Below, piece by piece: positions 16,935 through 24,916 of a stretch of DNA of 64,000 nt. The position numbers were made by a program, and so were the translations under genes. The notes under the pieces are model-generated. The model saw only the letters and a list, made by a program, of their open reading frames with translations, searched no databases and was not told where the DNA came from. Position 1 is the stretch's first letter, and the number at the start of each line of letters is the position of its first letter. This DNA comes from JACMRP01 sp047302465 (GTDB lineage: Bacteria; Bdellovibrionota; Bdellovibrionia; Bdellovibrionales; Bdellovibrionaceae), in contig NZ_CP178621.1 in the NCBI RefSeq assembly GCF_047302465.1, positions 2,728,001 to 2,792,000 on the forward strand, read 5' to 3'.

Positions 16935-17837
16935 AGTTTGATCTAAAAGTCTTTTGATACGACGACGGGCGAAGAACGCGCGGAAGGACTCTTGCATTCT
17001 GGCTTTAAACGGTTTTGCGAGAGGATTTAAATCGATATCCCACCCGTCGACCACTTCGCCCGATTCAACAAAGCGCAGAATCACTGGCACAATGATAGCC
17101 GACAGAAGATCCGACGTGCATCCCAACTGGGAAGCCGAAACGTCTCTTTTAGTCAGAAGGTCTTCCAATAAATTCAATGAATGCGCCGGAACCGCAGAAA
17201 GTGGTACGAAAGAGAACAGTACCTTCAGCGGGTGCTTAGCAGCTTTAGCGGCATCATACGCACCATCAAAGACATCCAAGTGTTCATTTCTATAATCATA
17301 GGAACGGCCCCATTGGCGGAAGCCGATATCTAGTGCTGTTAACACGGCTTTGTGCTCGCGTTGGGCGCGCTCATGCAATTGCAACTTCATCGCAATGCCA
17401 GACGCCGAGGTCACGTCAATAGCGTCGATAATGATATCGGCCCATTGAATTGTAGAGTCGATGTTTTCGATCGAAAGGCCTTCGGTGAAGTATTTTACAT
17501 TCACGAAAGGATTGATGCCCGTCAAATTGTCAGCATGAAATTGTGCTTTGTTCTGACCAATATTTTCCTTGAAGGCATGTTGGCGATTCAGGTTCGTCAG
17601 CTCATACTCGCCGTTGTCAGCAAGAATGAAATTCTCTACTCCTAAGCGCGCTAGGGGCTCAATACAAGCACCGCCTGTCGAACCACAGCCCGCGATCAGG
17701 ATTTTGATGTCACGAAGACGTTTTTGCGTATCAGAAGAAACGAAATGAAAGTTTCGTGTTGTCAGAGTTTGATAGTACTCTTCTCTGTCTTGTGGCCATT
17801 GGGTTTGCTGAGGCTGAAGCTTTCTAACAGAACTCAT
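16929..17837 (-). CDS. ThiF/MoeB/E1-like adenylyltransferase
   Basis: A 302-aa E1-like protein. It has the nucleotide-binding loop GCGSTGG (about residue 50-56), the LTNLNRQ arginine motif (about 83-89), a following lysine (GQNKAQF) and an aspartate strand (DIIIDAIDV), so ATP-dependent adenylation looks intact. The CxxC zinc pairs of MoeB/ThiF were not seen, and a cognate ThiS/MoaD ubiquitin-like partner is not next to it. That makes sulfur transfer for thiamine or molybdopterin less likely than activation of another carboxylate. Its neighbours are the hydrolase (overlapping, converging) and the GNAT-like gene. Confidence 0.82.
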   Translation of the reverse strand: MSSVRKLQPQQTQWPQDREEYYQTLTTRNFHFVSSDTQKRLRDIKILIAGCGSTGGACIEPLARLGVENFILADNGEYELTNLNRQHAFKENIGQNKAQFHADNLTGINPFVNVKYFTEGLSIENIDSTIQWADIIIDAIDVTSASGIAMKLQLHERAQREHKAVLTALDIGFRQWGRSYDYRNEHLDVFDGAYDAAKAAKHPLKVLFSFVPLSAVPAHSLNLLEDLLTKRDVSASQLGCTSDLLSAIIVPVILRFVESGEVVDGWDIDLNPLAKPFKARMQESFRAFFARRRIKRLLDQTL

Positions 17838-17968
17838 TTTGTCTCCGAGATTAGATCACTATTAGTTTATGGTATCTGATCTTGGAAAAACTAAAATGTC
17901 TAAAATCCCGAGCAATACCACTGCTGGACCAAAGCAGGTCCTAATGCTCAGCTTCTAGCGGATGGGCC

Positions 17969-19039
17969 TTAGGAGCGCTTTAAAGGAGTCAACCAGTTCA
18001 GTGTGTCCTTTTGAGTGCCACGCTGAATGGAAGTGATCTCGGTGAAAAGCTGAGTGCTGAGAGGGCCATTCTCGTTGTTATTGATAACCCAGTCTTTGCC
18101 TTTGTACGCAAGCACACCGATAGGCGAAATCACCGCAGCAGTGCCGGTACCGAAAGCTTCTTTCAATTGGCCCTTGCTCATCTTCTCGATCACTTCTTCA
18201 ATCGTGATTTTTCTCTCTTTGATCGGAAGGTTTTTAGATTTCAACAATTGAATAACGGCATCACGAGTTCCGCCGGAAAGAATGCTGCCGTTCAAGGCAG
18301 GAGTGACGATCTCGTTATCGAAAACAAAGAACACATTCATAGTTCCGACTTCTTCGATGCCTTTGTGCTCAACATCCAACCAAAGAACTTGAGCATAGCC
18401 GCGTTTTTTAGCTTCAAGAGCGGCTTTCAAGCTAGCTGCATAGTTTGCACCTGCTTTGACGGCGCCAAGACCACCTGGGGCTGCGCGAAGGTAAGTTTCT
18501 TCAGTCCAAATCTTGATGGGCTTAGTCCCTTCTGAGTAGTAGGAGCCCACCGGAGACAACAAAATCAAAAACATAGTTTCGCGAGATGGGCGAACTCCCA
18601 AGAAGGGCTCGGTACCGATCAGGGTTGGACGGATGTAAAGGGCCGTGTTGGGTTCGCTAGGAATCCAGCGCTCATCTGCGGAGATAACTTGGTGAAGTCC
18701 TTCCATGAAAAGATCCATAGGTGGTGCTTCAAGACAGATACGAGCGGCGCCTTCGCAAAGGCGGTGGTAGTTAAACTCTGGCCTAAAGAAAACAATTTTG
18801 CCATCGGCTTGGCGGAAGACTTTCATGCCTTCAAAAAGTGCCTGACCATAGTGAAGAACAGAAGCTCCTGGATCCATAGAGATTGGACCGTAAGGAACTA
18901 CAGACGCCTGGTGCCACCCCTGCCCTTCGCGATAGGTTGCGACGAACATGTGATCGGAAAAGTGCTGGCCGAATCCGAGTTGGTCAGAAGGTGGAAGTGG
19001 TTTCGGAGAGGTCGACAGGGTCTTAGTAATTTTGGTCAT
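17969..19039 (-). CDS. ilvE: Branched-chain amino acid aminotransferase
   Basis: A 356-aa class IV PLP aminotransferase. It shows the family's MDPGASVLHYGQALFEGMKV segment (about 50-70), the Schiff-base lysine region GGLGAVKAGANYAASL, a conserved EVGTMNVFFV strand and the ILSGGTRDAV phosphate loop. It catalyses the last step of Ile, Leu and Val synthesis (and the first of their breakdown) with glutamate/2-oxoglutarate, in the cytoplasm. Length is normal for the mitochondrial/actinobacterial-type subgroup. It follows the lipoprotein gene on the same strand after a 218-bp leader that contains two short ORFs. Confidence 0.93.
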   Translation of the reverse strand: MTKITKTLSTSPKPLPPSDQLGFGQHFSDHMFVATYREGQGWHQASVVPYGPISMDPGASVLHYGQALFEGMKVFRQADGKIVFFRPEFNYHRLCEGAARICLEAPPMDLFMEGLHQVISADERWIPSEPNTALYIRPTLIGTEPFLGVRPSRETMFLILLSPVGSYYSEGTKPIKIWTEETYLRAAPGGLGAVKAGANYAASLKAALEAKKRGYAQVLWLDVEHKGIEEVGTMNVFFVFDNEIVTPALNGSILSGGTRDAVIQLLKSKNLPIKERKITIEEVIEKMSKGQLKEAFGTGTAAVISPIGVLAYKGKDWVINNNENGPLSTQLFTEITSIQRGTQKDTLNWLTPLKRS

Positions 19040-19257
19040 AACTAGGAGTTATCCAAGATGACCGCAGAGGTCAAATACGGAATGGGGACTTCAAAATTTA
19101 ACAGAATTTTTTGCCATGGGCTTCACTACATTTGAACTCACACCCAACACCACTCTGTGGACGTCAACCAAGGTCCCATCAACAAAACCCGAAGGAGCGG
19201 CGTTCTACCGCTTGGAGCATTAGCTCTCCTCATATCCTTGGATATCAGAGTACAGGC
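19040..19257 (-). other. ilvE leader with two tiny overlapping ORFs and hairpins
   Basis: Read on the minus strand, this 218-bp stretch has a hairpin ATATCC/GGATAT, then a GAGGAG ribosome-binding site and ATG at 19220. That starts a 13-residue ORF (19179-19220, MLQAVERRSSFGFC), whose TGA overlaps the ATG of a second 13-residue ORF (19138-19179, MGPWLTSTEWCWV). A GCGG/CCGC hairpin and a GGAC/GTCC pair lie within. It may be a regulatory leader or a small structured RNA; no known riboswitch was recognised. Confidence 0.35.
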
Positions 19258-19701
19258 TTACTTAGAAACCGTAGCACCGCCACAGTTTTCGAATTGGATT
19301 GTGACGACCATCCCCGAGGTCATTCCCAAATAGCTACGTGGTTCTGCACAGCCCTTGGTTTTTACTTCGATGGCGTATGAGGCATCTCTCGCCACTGGGA
19401 TTGCAACCTTGTCACCCTTAAAACTATGCTCTTGATCCGCTTTAGAAACCTCGTTGACGATCTTCACCGTCGTTGGACCACATAAGAACGTACGTTTTGG
19501 ATCTTTATCGAACTTTGTACGGCACTTCACTACGATATTTCCCGGCACCACGTCCCCACGCTCTGGCGGAGGATTTGTCTTCACTGCCACTTCCGTCGGA
19601 ACCGTCGCCACAAAAGGCTTACTGTCTGCAGGCTTTGTTTCTGTTACGCACGCCGAAAGAAGAACTGCGAAAACGCCGTACACTGCTTTTTTAAGCCCCA
19701 T
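19258..19701 (-). CDS. Small outer-membrane-type lipoprotein
   Basis: A 147-aa protein with a lipobox at the N-terminus (MGLKKAVYGVFAVLLSACVT; lipidated Cys 18). The mature part has three further cysteines (VKCRTKF, FLCGPT, GCAEP, ENCGG) and short strands, with no recognised family. Its start overlaps the end of the glycosyltransferase gene by 11 bp, so it is probably the last gene of the envelope operon. Membrane side (inner or outer) is not decided by the +2 residue Val. Confidence 0.75.
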   Translation of the reverse strand: MGLKKAVYGVFAVLLSACVTETKPADSKPFVATVPTEVAVKTNPPPERGDVVPGNIVVKCRTKFDKDPKRTFLCGPTTVKIVNEVSKADQEHSFKGDKVAIPVARDASYAIEVKTKGCAEPRSYLGMTSGMVVTIQFENCGGATVSK

Positions 19702-20788
19702 GAAGTACTCCCTTTAATTTTTCCAGCACTTCGTCCTTGCTGATACTCTTCATACACACGTGAGTCCCGATCGGACACTTTTTATGACCATGCTTACCAC
19801 AGGGTCTACACTCAAGATCCGGCTTTTCAACAACGAAAACATGATCCTGCCATGGGCGAAAACCAAATTCCAAAACCGTCGGCCCAAAAACCACCACCGA
19901 CGGAGTCTCGCTCGTCGCTGCTAAGTGCATCGAAGCGCTGTCATTGCCAACCACAGCCGCTAACTGAGAAAGCACCAGTGCCGATTCATAAATACTGGTT
20001 TTCGCACAAAGATCCACCGCTCCCGGAATTTGCCCCGCCACACGAGCACACAGAGCTTCTTCTCCAGGGCCGCCCATAACCAAAACAGGCACACCTTGCA
20101 ATGAGAGTTTTTGACCCGCTTGAATATAACCTTCTTCGGTCCAACGCTTGGTTGCCCAAACACTGCCCGGAAATAAAGCCACAGACTTCGCAGCTTTCTC
20201 GCGACTCAACGAAAACTTCGCCAGGGTTTTTTCGATGTCTGCAGAATGATGGTTGTAAAACCCGCGCAGACTCATCGATGCCCATGAAGGAGTCGCCGTC
20301 AATTTTCCATCGGCAGCCACCGTGTAAGCTTCGCTGTAAGCGGCATAGGCATCAATATTGTTTTTAAGATTGGTATCGAAGTTCTGCAAAAGACTCAGCT
20401 GACGAATGGCATCTGGAAGTTCGTAATTTTTACGAACGCGCTGCCCATAGAAAAGTCCGTTCCAAGCTTTAGCAAACGCGATTTTCTCGCGCGCTTTAAT
20501 TTTACTGACAAAAAAAGCAGTACGAAGGGACTCATGTGGGGAAATCACGCGCTCTACGTCGACTTTACTCAGTGCTTGCAACACTTGTTTGTAGGAATCG
20601 CTGTCGCCTTTTTTAATTTCAAAAACCTGATCAACTATTTGAGTTTTCGCAAAAAACTCACCAATGCCTTTACGGCACACCAAGATCAGCTTTTGATCCG
20701 GCCACAGCTCTTTGATTTTTTTCATGAGCGGAATGCTTAAGAGCAAATCTCCGAGAAAGGCTGTTTGGATGAGGACGTTGGCAGACAC
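19691..20788 (-). CDS. Glycosyltransferase family 9 (heptosyltransferase-like)
   Basis: A 365-aa GT9 enzyme. The N-terminus (VLIQTAFLGDLLLSIPLMKK) and the nucleotide-sugar site (VGNDSASMHLAAT, then VVFGPT) are typical of ADP-heptose:LPS heptosyltransferases. The C-terminal CRPCGKHGHKKCPIGTHVCM pattern is common in this family. It would add heptose (or a related sugar) to the LPS inner core on the cytoplasmic face. The start overlaps the previous gene, also GT9, by 52 bp. Whether it is WaaC-, WaaF- or WaaQ-like cannot be fixed from motifs. Confidence 0.87.
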   Translation of the reverse strand: MSANVLIQTAFLGDLLLSIPLMKKIKELWPDQKLILVCRKGIGEFFAKTQIVDQVFEIKKGDSDSYKQVLQALSKVDVERVISPHESLRTAFFVSKIKAREKIAFAKAWNGLFYGQRVRKNYELPDAIRQLSLLQNFDTNLKNNIDAYAAYSEAYTVAADGKLTATPSWASMSLRGFYNHHSADIEKTLAKFSLSREKAAKSVALFPGSVWATKRWTEEGYIQAGQKLSLQGVPVLVMGGPGEEALCARVAGQIPGAVDLCAKTSIYESALVLSQLAAVVGNDSASMHLAATSETPSVVVFGPTVLEFGFRPWQDHVFVVEKPDLECRPCGKHGHKKCPIGTHVCMKSISKDEVLEKLKGVLHGA

Positions 20789-21888
20789 TGGCTAAAACCT
20801 CTTTTAAGTGCTTCAATCACTTCTACAATCGAGACCTGATCGTAGCACATTGTCTGTTTATCGCAAACCCTCTTCCAGCACGGAGCGCACGCGGCTTTCG
20901 ATAAAATCTTCTCACCGCGTCCATAAAGATCGATTTCTTGAGCACATGTGGGACCAAACCACGCAACAACATATTTCTTTTGCGAGATCGCCATGTGCAT
21001 TCCCAGGCTATCTCCAGTTAGCACCACGTCACAAGCCGCAACACTCACTAAACCGTCCCTCAAGCCCGATGTCGTTGAGCTCTGAACCACCGACAAACCT
21101 TGACCGATTTGCTGATTTCTTTCAGTGTCCTCAGGCCCCCCAAGTAGAACAACAGTCACGTTCAACTCGTTTTGAATTATTTGAATGATACGTCGCTGAA
21201 AATCTACAGAGAGTTTTTTATACGGAATCACCGAACTGCAGCCTGTATTTAGGCCAATTGTAACTTCACGCCCTTGCAGCCACTCTTGGCGGCGACGAAG
21301 CGCTTCTAACTGTTCTTCAAATGAAAGATGCAGATCGTATTCGTCTCTTTGAAACTCGCCAAGCTCGAGAGCCTCCACCATCAACTGAGTTTCCGCTTTG
21401 GTATTCACAAAAAACTTTTGTTGATTATCAAGGCCCAACTGCCAAAGCTCGTTCGCCGCAGGTGTCGCAGGTAAAATGGCACCGCCACGGGCATCCGCTT
21501 TAAAGCCAAAGACCACATCTGCTTGCGTCTGCTTCAACACTCCTGCTGCCTTCAAGGATTTATCAATCATGAAAGCAGTATCAAATTCTAAAGCTGAAAG
21601 AGTTAACATATCGTCAGCTTTTGTCGTCAGAACGCGATCAATTAAAGGATGATTTCGCAACAGCTGATCACTCGGCGCATCCGTGACCCAAGTCACATGA
21701 CTTCCGGGATATTTGCGCTTTATGCCTCGAAGCAAACTTGTTGCTCTGACAACAGCGCCGATGGCACCTAAGTGCACAATCAAAACATATGAGGATGGAA
21801 TAGATTTATGCAGGCAAGAATCCTCACAAGAGGAGTTTTTACCGCAAGGTTTATAACCCGAGAAATGCCGACAAGATGTAACCGCCAT
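20737..21888 (-). CDS. Glycosyltransferase family 9 with N-terminal four-cysteine motif
   Basis: A 383-aa GT9 enzyme of the heptosyltransferase type: YVLIVHLGAIGAVVRATSLL near residue 33, LTGDSLGMHMAIS and VVAWFGPTCAQEI in the donor half, and CAPCWKRVCDKQTMC near the end. Before the catalytic domain is a 25-residue segment with Cys 6, 15, 21 and 25 (C-x8-C-x5-C-x3-C), which could bind a metal or Fe-S cluster. Usual GT9 enzymes start directly at the VLIV strand. It lies in the same operon as the second GT9 and downstream of lpxL-like and DUF3108 genes, so LPS core assembly is the likely role. Confidence 0.85.
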   Translation of the reverse strand: MAVTSCRHFSGYKPCGKNSSCEDSCLHKSIPSSYVLIVHLGAIGAVVRATSLLRGIKRKYPGSHVTWVTDAPSDQLLRNHPLIDRVLTTKADDMLTLSALEFDTAFMIDKSLKAAGVLKQTQADVVFGFKADARGGAILPATPAANELWQLGLDNQQKFFVNTKAETQLMVEALELGEFQRDEYDLHLSFEEQLEALRRRQEWLQGREVTIGLNTGCSSVIPYKKLSVDFQRRIIQIIQNELNVTVVLLGGPEDTERNQQIGQGLSVVQSSTTSGLRDGLVSVAACDVVLTGDSLGMHMAISQKKYVVAWFGPTCAQEIDLYGRGEKILSKAACAPCWKRVCDKQTMCYDQVSIVEVIEALKRGFSQCLPTSSSKQPFSEICS

Positions 21889-21936
21889 ACAAATAGTTTA
21901 CTTGGGTTTTGGCGGTCTGAGGACTCGACCTAGAGC

Positions 21937-23043
21937 TTATTTTTGTCCAGGAGTTATCGAGATAACCTCTGAAACCAGGGTCCCGATCTTGATTTCGGAC
22001 TCAATTTTAAGTGGGTACTTGTACTCATCGTCCGAAAGCCAAATCAAGATATCCCCGACTGGCTTGAACTTACCCTTAAGAATAATTTTTGGCTGTATGA
22101 CCAAAGCGTTCTTTTCACCGATCTCAGTTTTGATTTTCTCGCGACGGAGACATTTTCCACTGAAAATCAAATTCTGCTCGTCATCCGCTACGCGGAAGGC
22201 GATTTCTTTGCCGGGTTCCCATTGGAAGTTACGCATATAGAAAACCGCGCTGAATACGTTTTGGGAATAAGGCAAAATATCCCAAGCTTGTTTTTTTTCT
22301 TCAGCACCGCTTTTTTCAGTGACCTTCTTTTCCCAGAAAGTGGCGCGATTGGTCTTTTCGTCAAAGAGCATACGTGCTTCGCGCAATTGGCTGGATTCTT
22401 TCACATGCAAAGCAAAAACCCTCGGCACTAAGGTTTCAAAATCTACAAAAGTCTCTACGCGGTCATCGACACTGTACAAACGAGAGTACATCGGACTCGT
22501 TTTGATTTCGGTCACAAAGTTATAGGCCTTGCGACCGTTCACAGCCACCATGGGCTCTACTTTCAATTTCAAAGTTCCCGCGGTAGTTGCGAAATAGCTA
22601 ACTTCGTGAGTAACAACCTCACCAACGCTGAATGGATCTTTCAGAGGACGACGCCCTTGAAAGCCAGCATCGTCTTCGATCTCTGGCTGACGACGTTGAG
22701 GAGCCGCAGGCTCTTCCGCCTTTTTTTCTTTCTTAGCTTTTTTCGCCACTACTTTTTTTTCAGGCGGCTTTACGACGGCCGTTTTCACGTCACTTTTCTT
22801 CTCTGGGATGAGGTTCTTTTCTAACTCAGAGGGTGTGGCTTTTGGTGCCGGAGTCGTGACATTTTTTTCCACAGGTGTGGCTGCTACATCGGCGCCTGAA
22901 GTACTGACCTCAGCACCCTCGATACGCACGGCCTTGTCGAACTCGGTGTTGGTCTCGAGCTCTTTCGCCTTTTCATACTTTAAGGTCGAAGAAGCACAGG
23001 CAATGAGTAAAATGCAGGCAACAAAATAGTAAAACCTTTTCAC
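21937..23043 (-). CDS. DUF3108 domain lipoprotein
   Basis: A 368-aa protein with a lipobox (FVACILLIACAS; lipidated Cys 16). A low-complexity charged linker follows (about 30-130, rich in Lys, Glu, Pro and Ala), then a DUF3108-type beta domain (about 140-365: VGEVVTHEVSYFATTAGTLK, and a RVETFVDFETLVPRVFAL stretch). DUF3108 proteins are periplasmic or envelope proteins of unknown function. It starts 1 bp from the end of the lpxL-like gene and belongs to the same minus-strand operon. An LPS-related envelope role is suggested by position only. Confidence 0.82.
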   Translation of the reverse strand: MKRFYYFVACILLIACASSTLKYEKAKELETNTEFDKAVRIEGAEVSTSGADVAATPVEKNVTTPAPKATPSELEKNLIPEKKSDVKTAVVKPPEKKVVAKKAKKEKKAEEPAAPQRRQPEIEDDAGFQGRRPLKDPFSVGEVVTHEVSYFATTAGTLKLKVEPMVAVNGRKAYNFVTEIKTSPMYSRLYSVDDRVETFVDFETLVPRVFALHVKESSQLREARMLFDEKTNRATFWEKKVTEKSGAEEKKQAWDILPYSQNVFSAVFYMRNFQWEPGKEIAFRVADDEQNLIFSGKCLRREKIKTEIGEKNALVIQPKIILKGKFKPVGDILIWLSDDEYKYPLKIESEIKIGTLVSEVISITPGQK

Positions 23044-23925
23044 TCAAAAATCCTTCCAACGACGATGCACCCACATCCACTGCTCGGGGTGACTTCTTAC
23101 GATTTCCTCAATCTTATCATTAAACCTTTGGGTGATGGCAAGAATGGTTGCATCTTTATCCTCGGTAACCAGATCTAGAACAGGCACTTCGTCCCCAAAA
23201 ACCACATGCATCTTCTTGTCGGCCCCTTCGTATGTGTAGATCGGCACGACAGGAGCCTTGGTCTTAAGAGCAAAAAGAGCTAGACCATACGCTGTTCCCG
23301 TTCTTTTGCCAAAAAACGTCGTGGCGATTCCATAAGGGCGTCCCATGAACTGATCCACTACAAAAACCACGGCTTCTTGACGCTTCAGAGCCTTCAAAAT
23401 GTCAAAACTGGTTTTATCCCCATGAGCATCGATGTAACGAACACCTTTAGCGCCGCGAAATGAAAACCACAGGTCATTGATGAATTTGTTTTTAAAAACT
23501 TTGGTGATGATTGTAACTGGCTGGCCACTCATCACAATGGCCGTCGACGCCAGATCCCCATTGCCTAAGTGCAGACTCAGAGCCAGAATCCCTTTGCCTT
23601 TTTCTAGCGCCTTCTTAAGATTCTCTTGCCCCTCAAAAACCACTTCGTTCTGAAGCCATTTTTGATTGAGATGAGGAACCGTGAAGAACTCAAAAAAGCC
23701 TCGTCCCATATTGTAAACGCTCTCGCGCCCAACACGGATGCGTTCTTTTTCACTCCACTCAGGAAAAGCTATCGCCAAGTTTCCAAAGACAACATCTCGG
23801 CGCACTCGCAATAAATCGATCCACAAAAAACCAATGAACGATCCCAAGGCGCGGACCCAAGAACGCGGCAACAAAAACAGAAAGTAACTCAGAATTTTAA
23901 TGCAGAACTTGATCAAGGATCTCAT
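23044..23925 (-). CDS. LpxL/HtrB-type lipid A late acyltransferase
   Basis: About 293 aa from the ATG at 23925, chosen because GGAAG lies 9 nt upstream; ATGs at 23934 and 23985 are possible but less well placed. A hydrophobic N-terminal helix (FCIKILSYFLFLLPRSWVRA) anchors it to the inner membrane. The HLGNGD motif (HX4D) is the catalytic site of the LpxL/LpxM family, and VDQFMGRPYGI and the AP VVPIYTYEGAD strand also fit. It transfers a secondary acyl chain onto the lipid A precursor. It overlaps the end of lpxK by about 29 bp. Confidence 0.88.
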   Translation of the reverse strand: MRSLIKFCIKILSYFLFLLPRSWVRALGSFIGFLWIDLLRVRRDVVFGNLAIAFPEWSEKERIRVGRESVYNMGRGFFEFFTVPHLNQKWLQNEVVFEGQENLKKALEKGKGILALSLHLGNGDLASTAIVMSGQPVTIITKVFKNKFINDLWFSFRGAKGVRYIDAHGDKTSFDILKALKRQEAVVFVVDQFMGRPYGIATTFFGKRTGTAYGLALFALKTKAPVVPIYTYEGADKKMHVVFGDEVPVLDLVTEDKDATILAITQRFNDKIEEIVRSHPEQWMWVHRRWKDF

Positions 23926-24916
23926 AAAACTCATCTTCCTGGGATAGAATACGCACCTCGAGAGGAGCATACCACAAAGGCACATTGTCAGGCCAAAGAG
24001 GTCGCAACTTTACAAAATCTTTTTCCGTTGTCACGATATCGGGACTTCCCGCCTTTTGCCATTTCTCTAGAATTTCAGCAATGTCCGTCTGTGAATAAGG
24101 ATGGTGGTCTTTATAAACAAGGTGTCCTCTTTTTTCTAAAGAGAACTTTTCAAGACTCTTTTCAAAAGACGATGGCTGCGCAATTCCCGACAACAAAAGC
24201 ACCGGCTGCCCAGCAATGCCCTTGAGAGACTTTTCAGGCCCGCCGCGAATGCTGAGAAGTCGCATCAGTTCGTAGCTCATCGGCACAATCGGCTTGCCAA
24301 ATTCTTTAAGTTTTTCACAAAGCGCATCCACGGCTGCTGGTTGAGCCAAGTTCACCTTGCTTACAACAAAAGCCGTGGCACGAGCCAAGGACTCCCAAGA
24401 CTCGCGTGCTCTTCCCAGAGGAACACACTCGTAGTTTTCCAATGGCTCTGTGGCATCTAGAATTACAATATCAACGTCACGATACAACTGGCGGTGCTGA
24501 AAACCATCATCCACGACGATAACCTGAGGGCTGACTTTTTCGACAGCAAGCTGAGCCGTTTCAAACTTCACTGGTCCCACAAAAAAATCTGTCTGAGGAT
24601 TTCGTTGCGCAAGCAAGACCGGTTCATCTCCGAAGTACGCTGCGGCATTTTCGTGATCCAAATTTACTTGGGCAGCTTCAGAAACCAAAGCCTTATAATT
24701 GCGACTAACGACAGCCACCTTTACACGGCGGCGCTGAAAATATTTAAGGCAAAAGTCTGTGACCGGAGTTTTGCCAGTTCCACCCATGGTAATGTTCCCC
24801 AGGGCTAATACCGGAATTGGCATTTCCAACGCAGTCACGTAGTCATGGTCATAGAGGTAGTTCTTTAAACCAGCCACTTTTTTATACAAAAAACTCAGCG
24901 GCTTCAAACCACTCAT
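23897..24916 (-). CDS. lpxK: Tetraacyldisaccharide 4'-kinase
   Basis: A 339-aa protein with a hydrophobic N-terminus and the LpxK P-loop GNITMGGTGKTP (about residues 40-51), followed by VVSRNYK, VVDDGFQHR and ILDATEPLENYECVPLGRARE, all characteristic of LpxK. It phosphorylates the 4' position of the lipid A disaccharide at the inner membrane. This is odd in Bdellovibrio, whose published lipid A is phosphate-free with mannose in those positions. The start overlaps the lpxB stop by 4 bp. Confidence 0.95.
   Translation of the reverse strand: MSGLKPLSFLYKKVAGLKNYLYDHDYVTALEMPIPVLALGNITMGGTGKTPVTDFCLKYFQRRRVKVAVVSRNYKALVSEAAQVNLDHENAAAYFGDEPVLLAQRNPQTDFFVGPVKFETAQLAVEKVSPQVIVVDDGFQHRQLYRDVDIVILDATEPLENYECVPLGRARESWESLARATAFVVSKVNLAQPAAVDALCEKLKEFGKPIVPMSYELMRLLSIRGGPEKSLKGIAGQPVLLLSGIAQPSSFEKSLEKFSLEKRGHLVYKDHHPYSQTDIAEILEKWQKAGSPDIVTTEKDFVKLRPLWPDNVPLWYAPLEVRILSQEDEFYEILDQVLH

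Noticed and set aside
19111..19380. 89-aa plus-strand ORF and a possible 6S or other known RNA
   Set aside because: The ORF is antisense to the lipoprotein gene and ilvE leader and lacks a ribosome-binding site. Comparison by eye with 6S, SRP, tmRNA and tRNA features gave no match.
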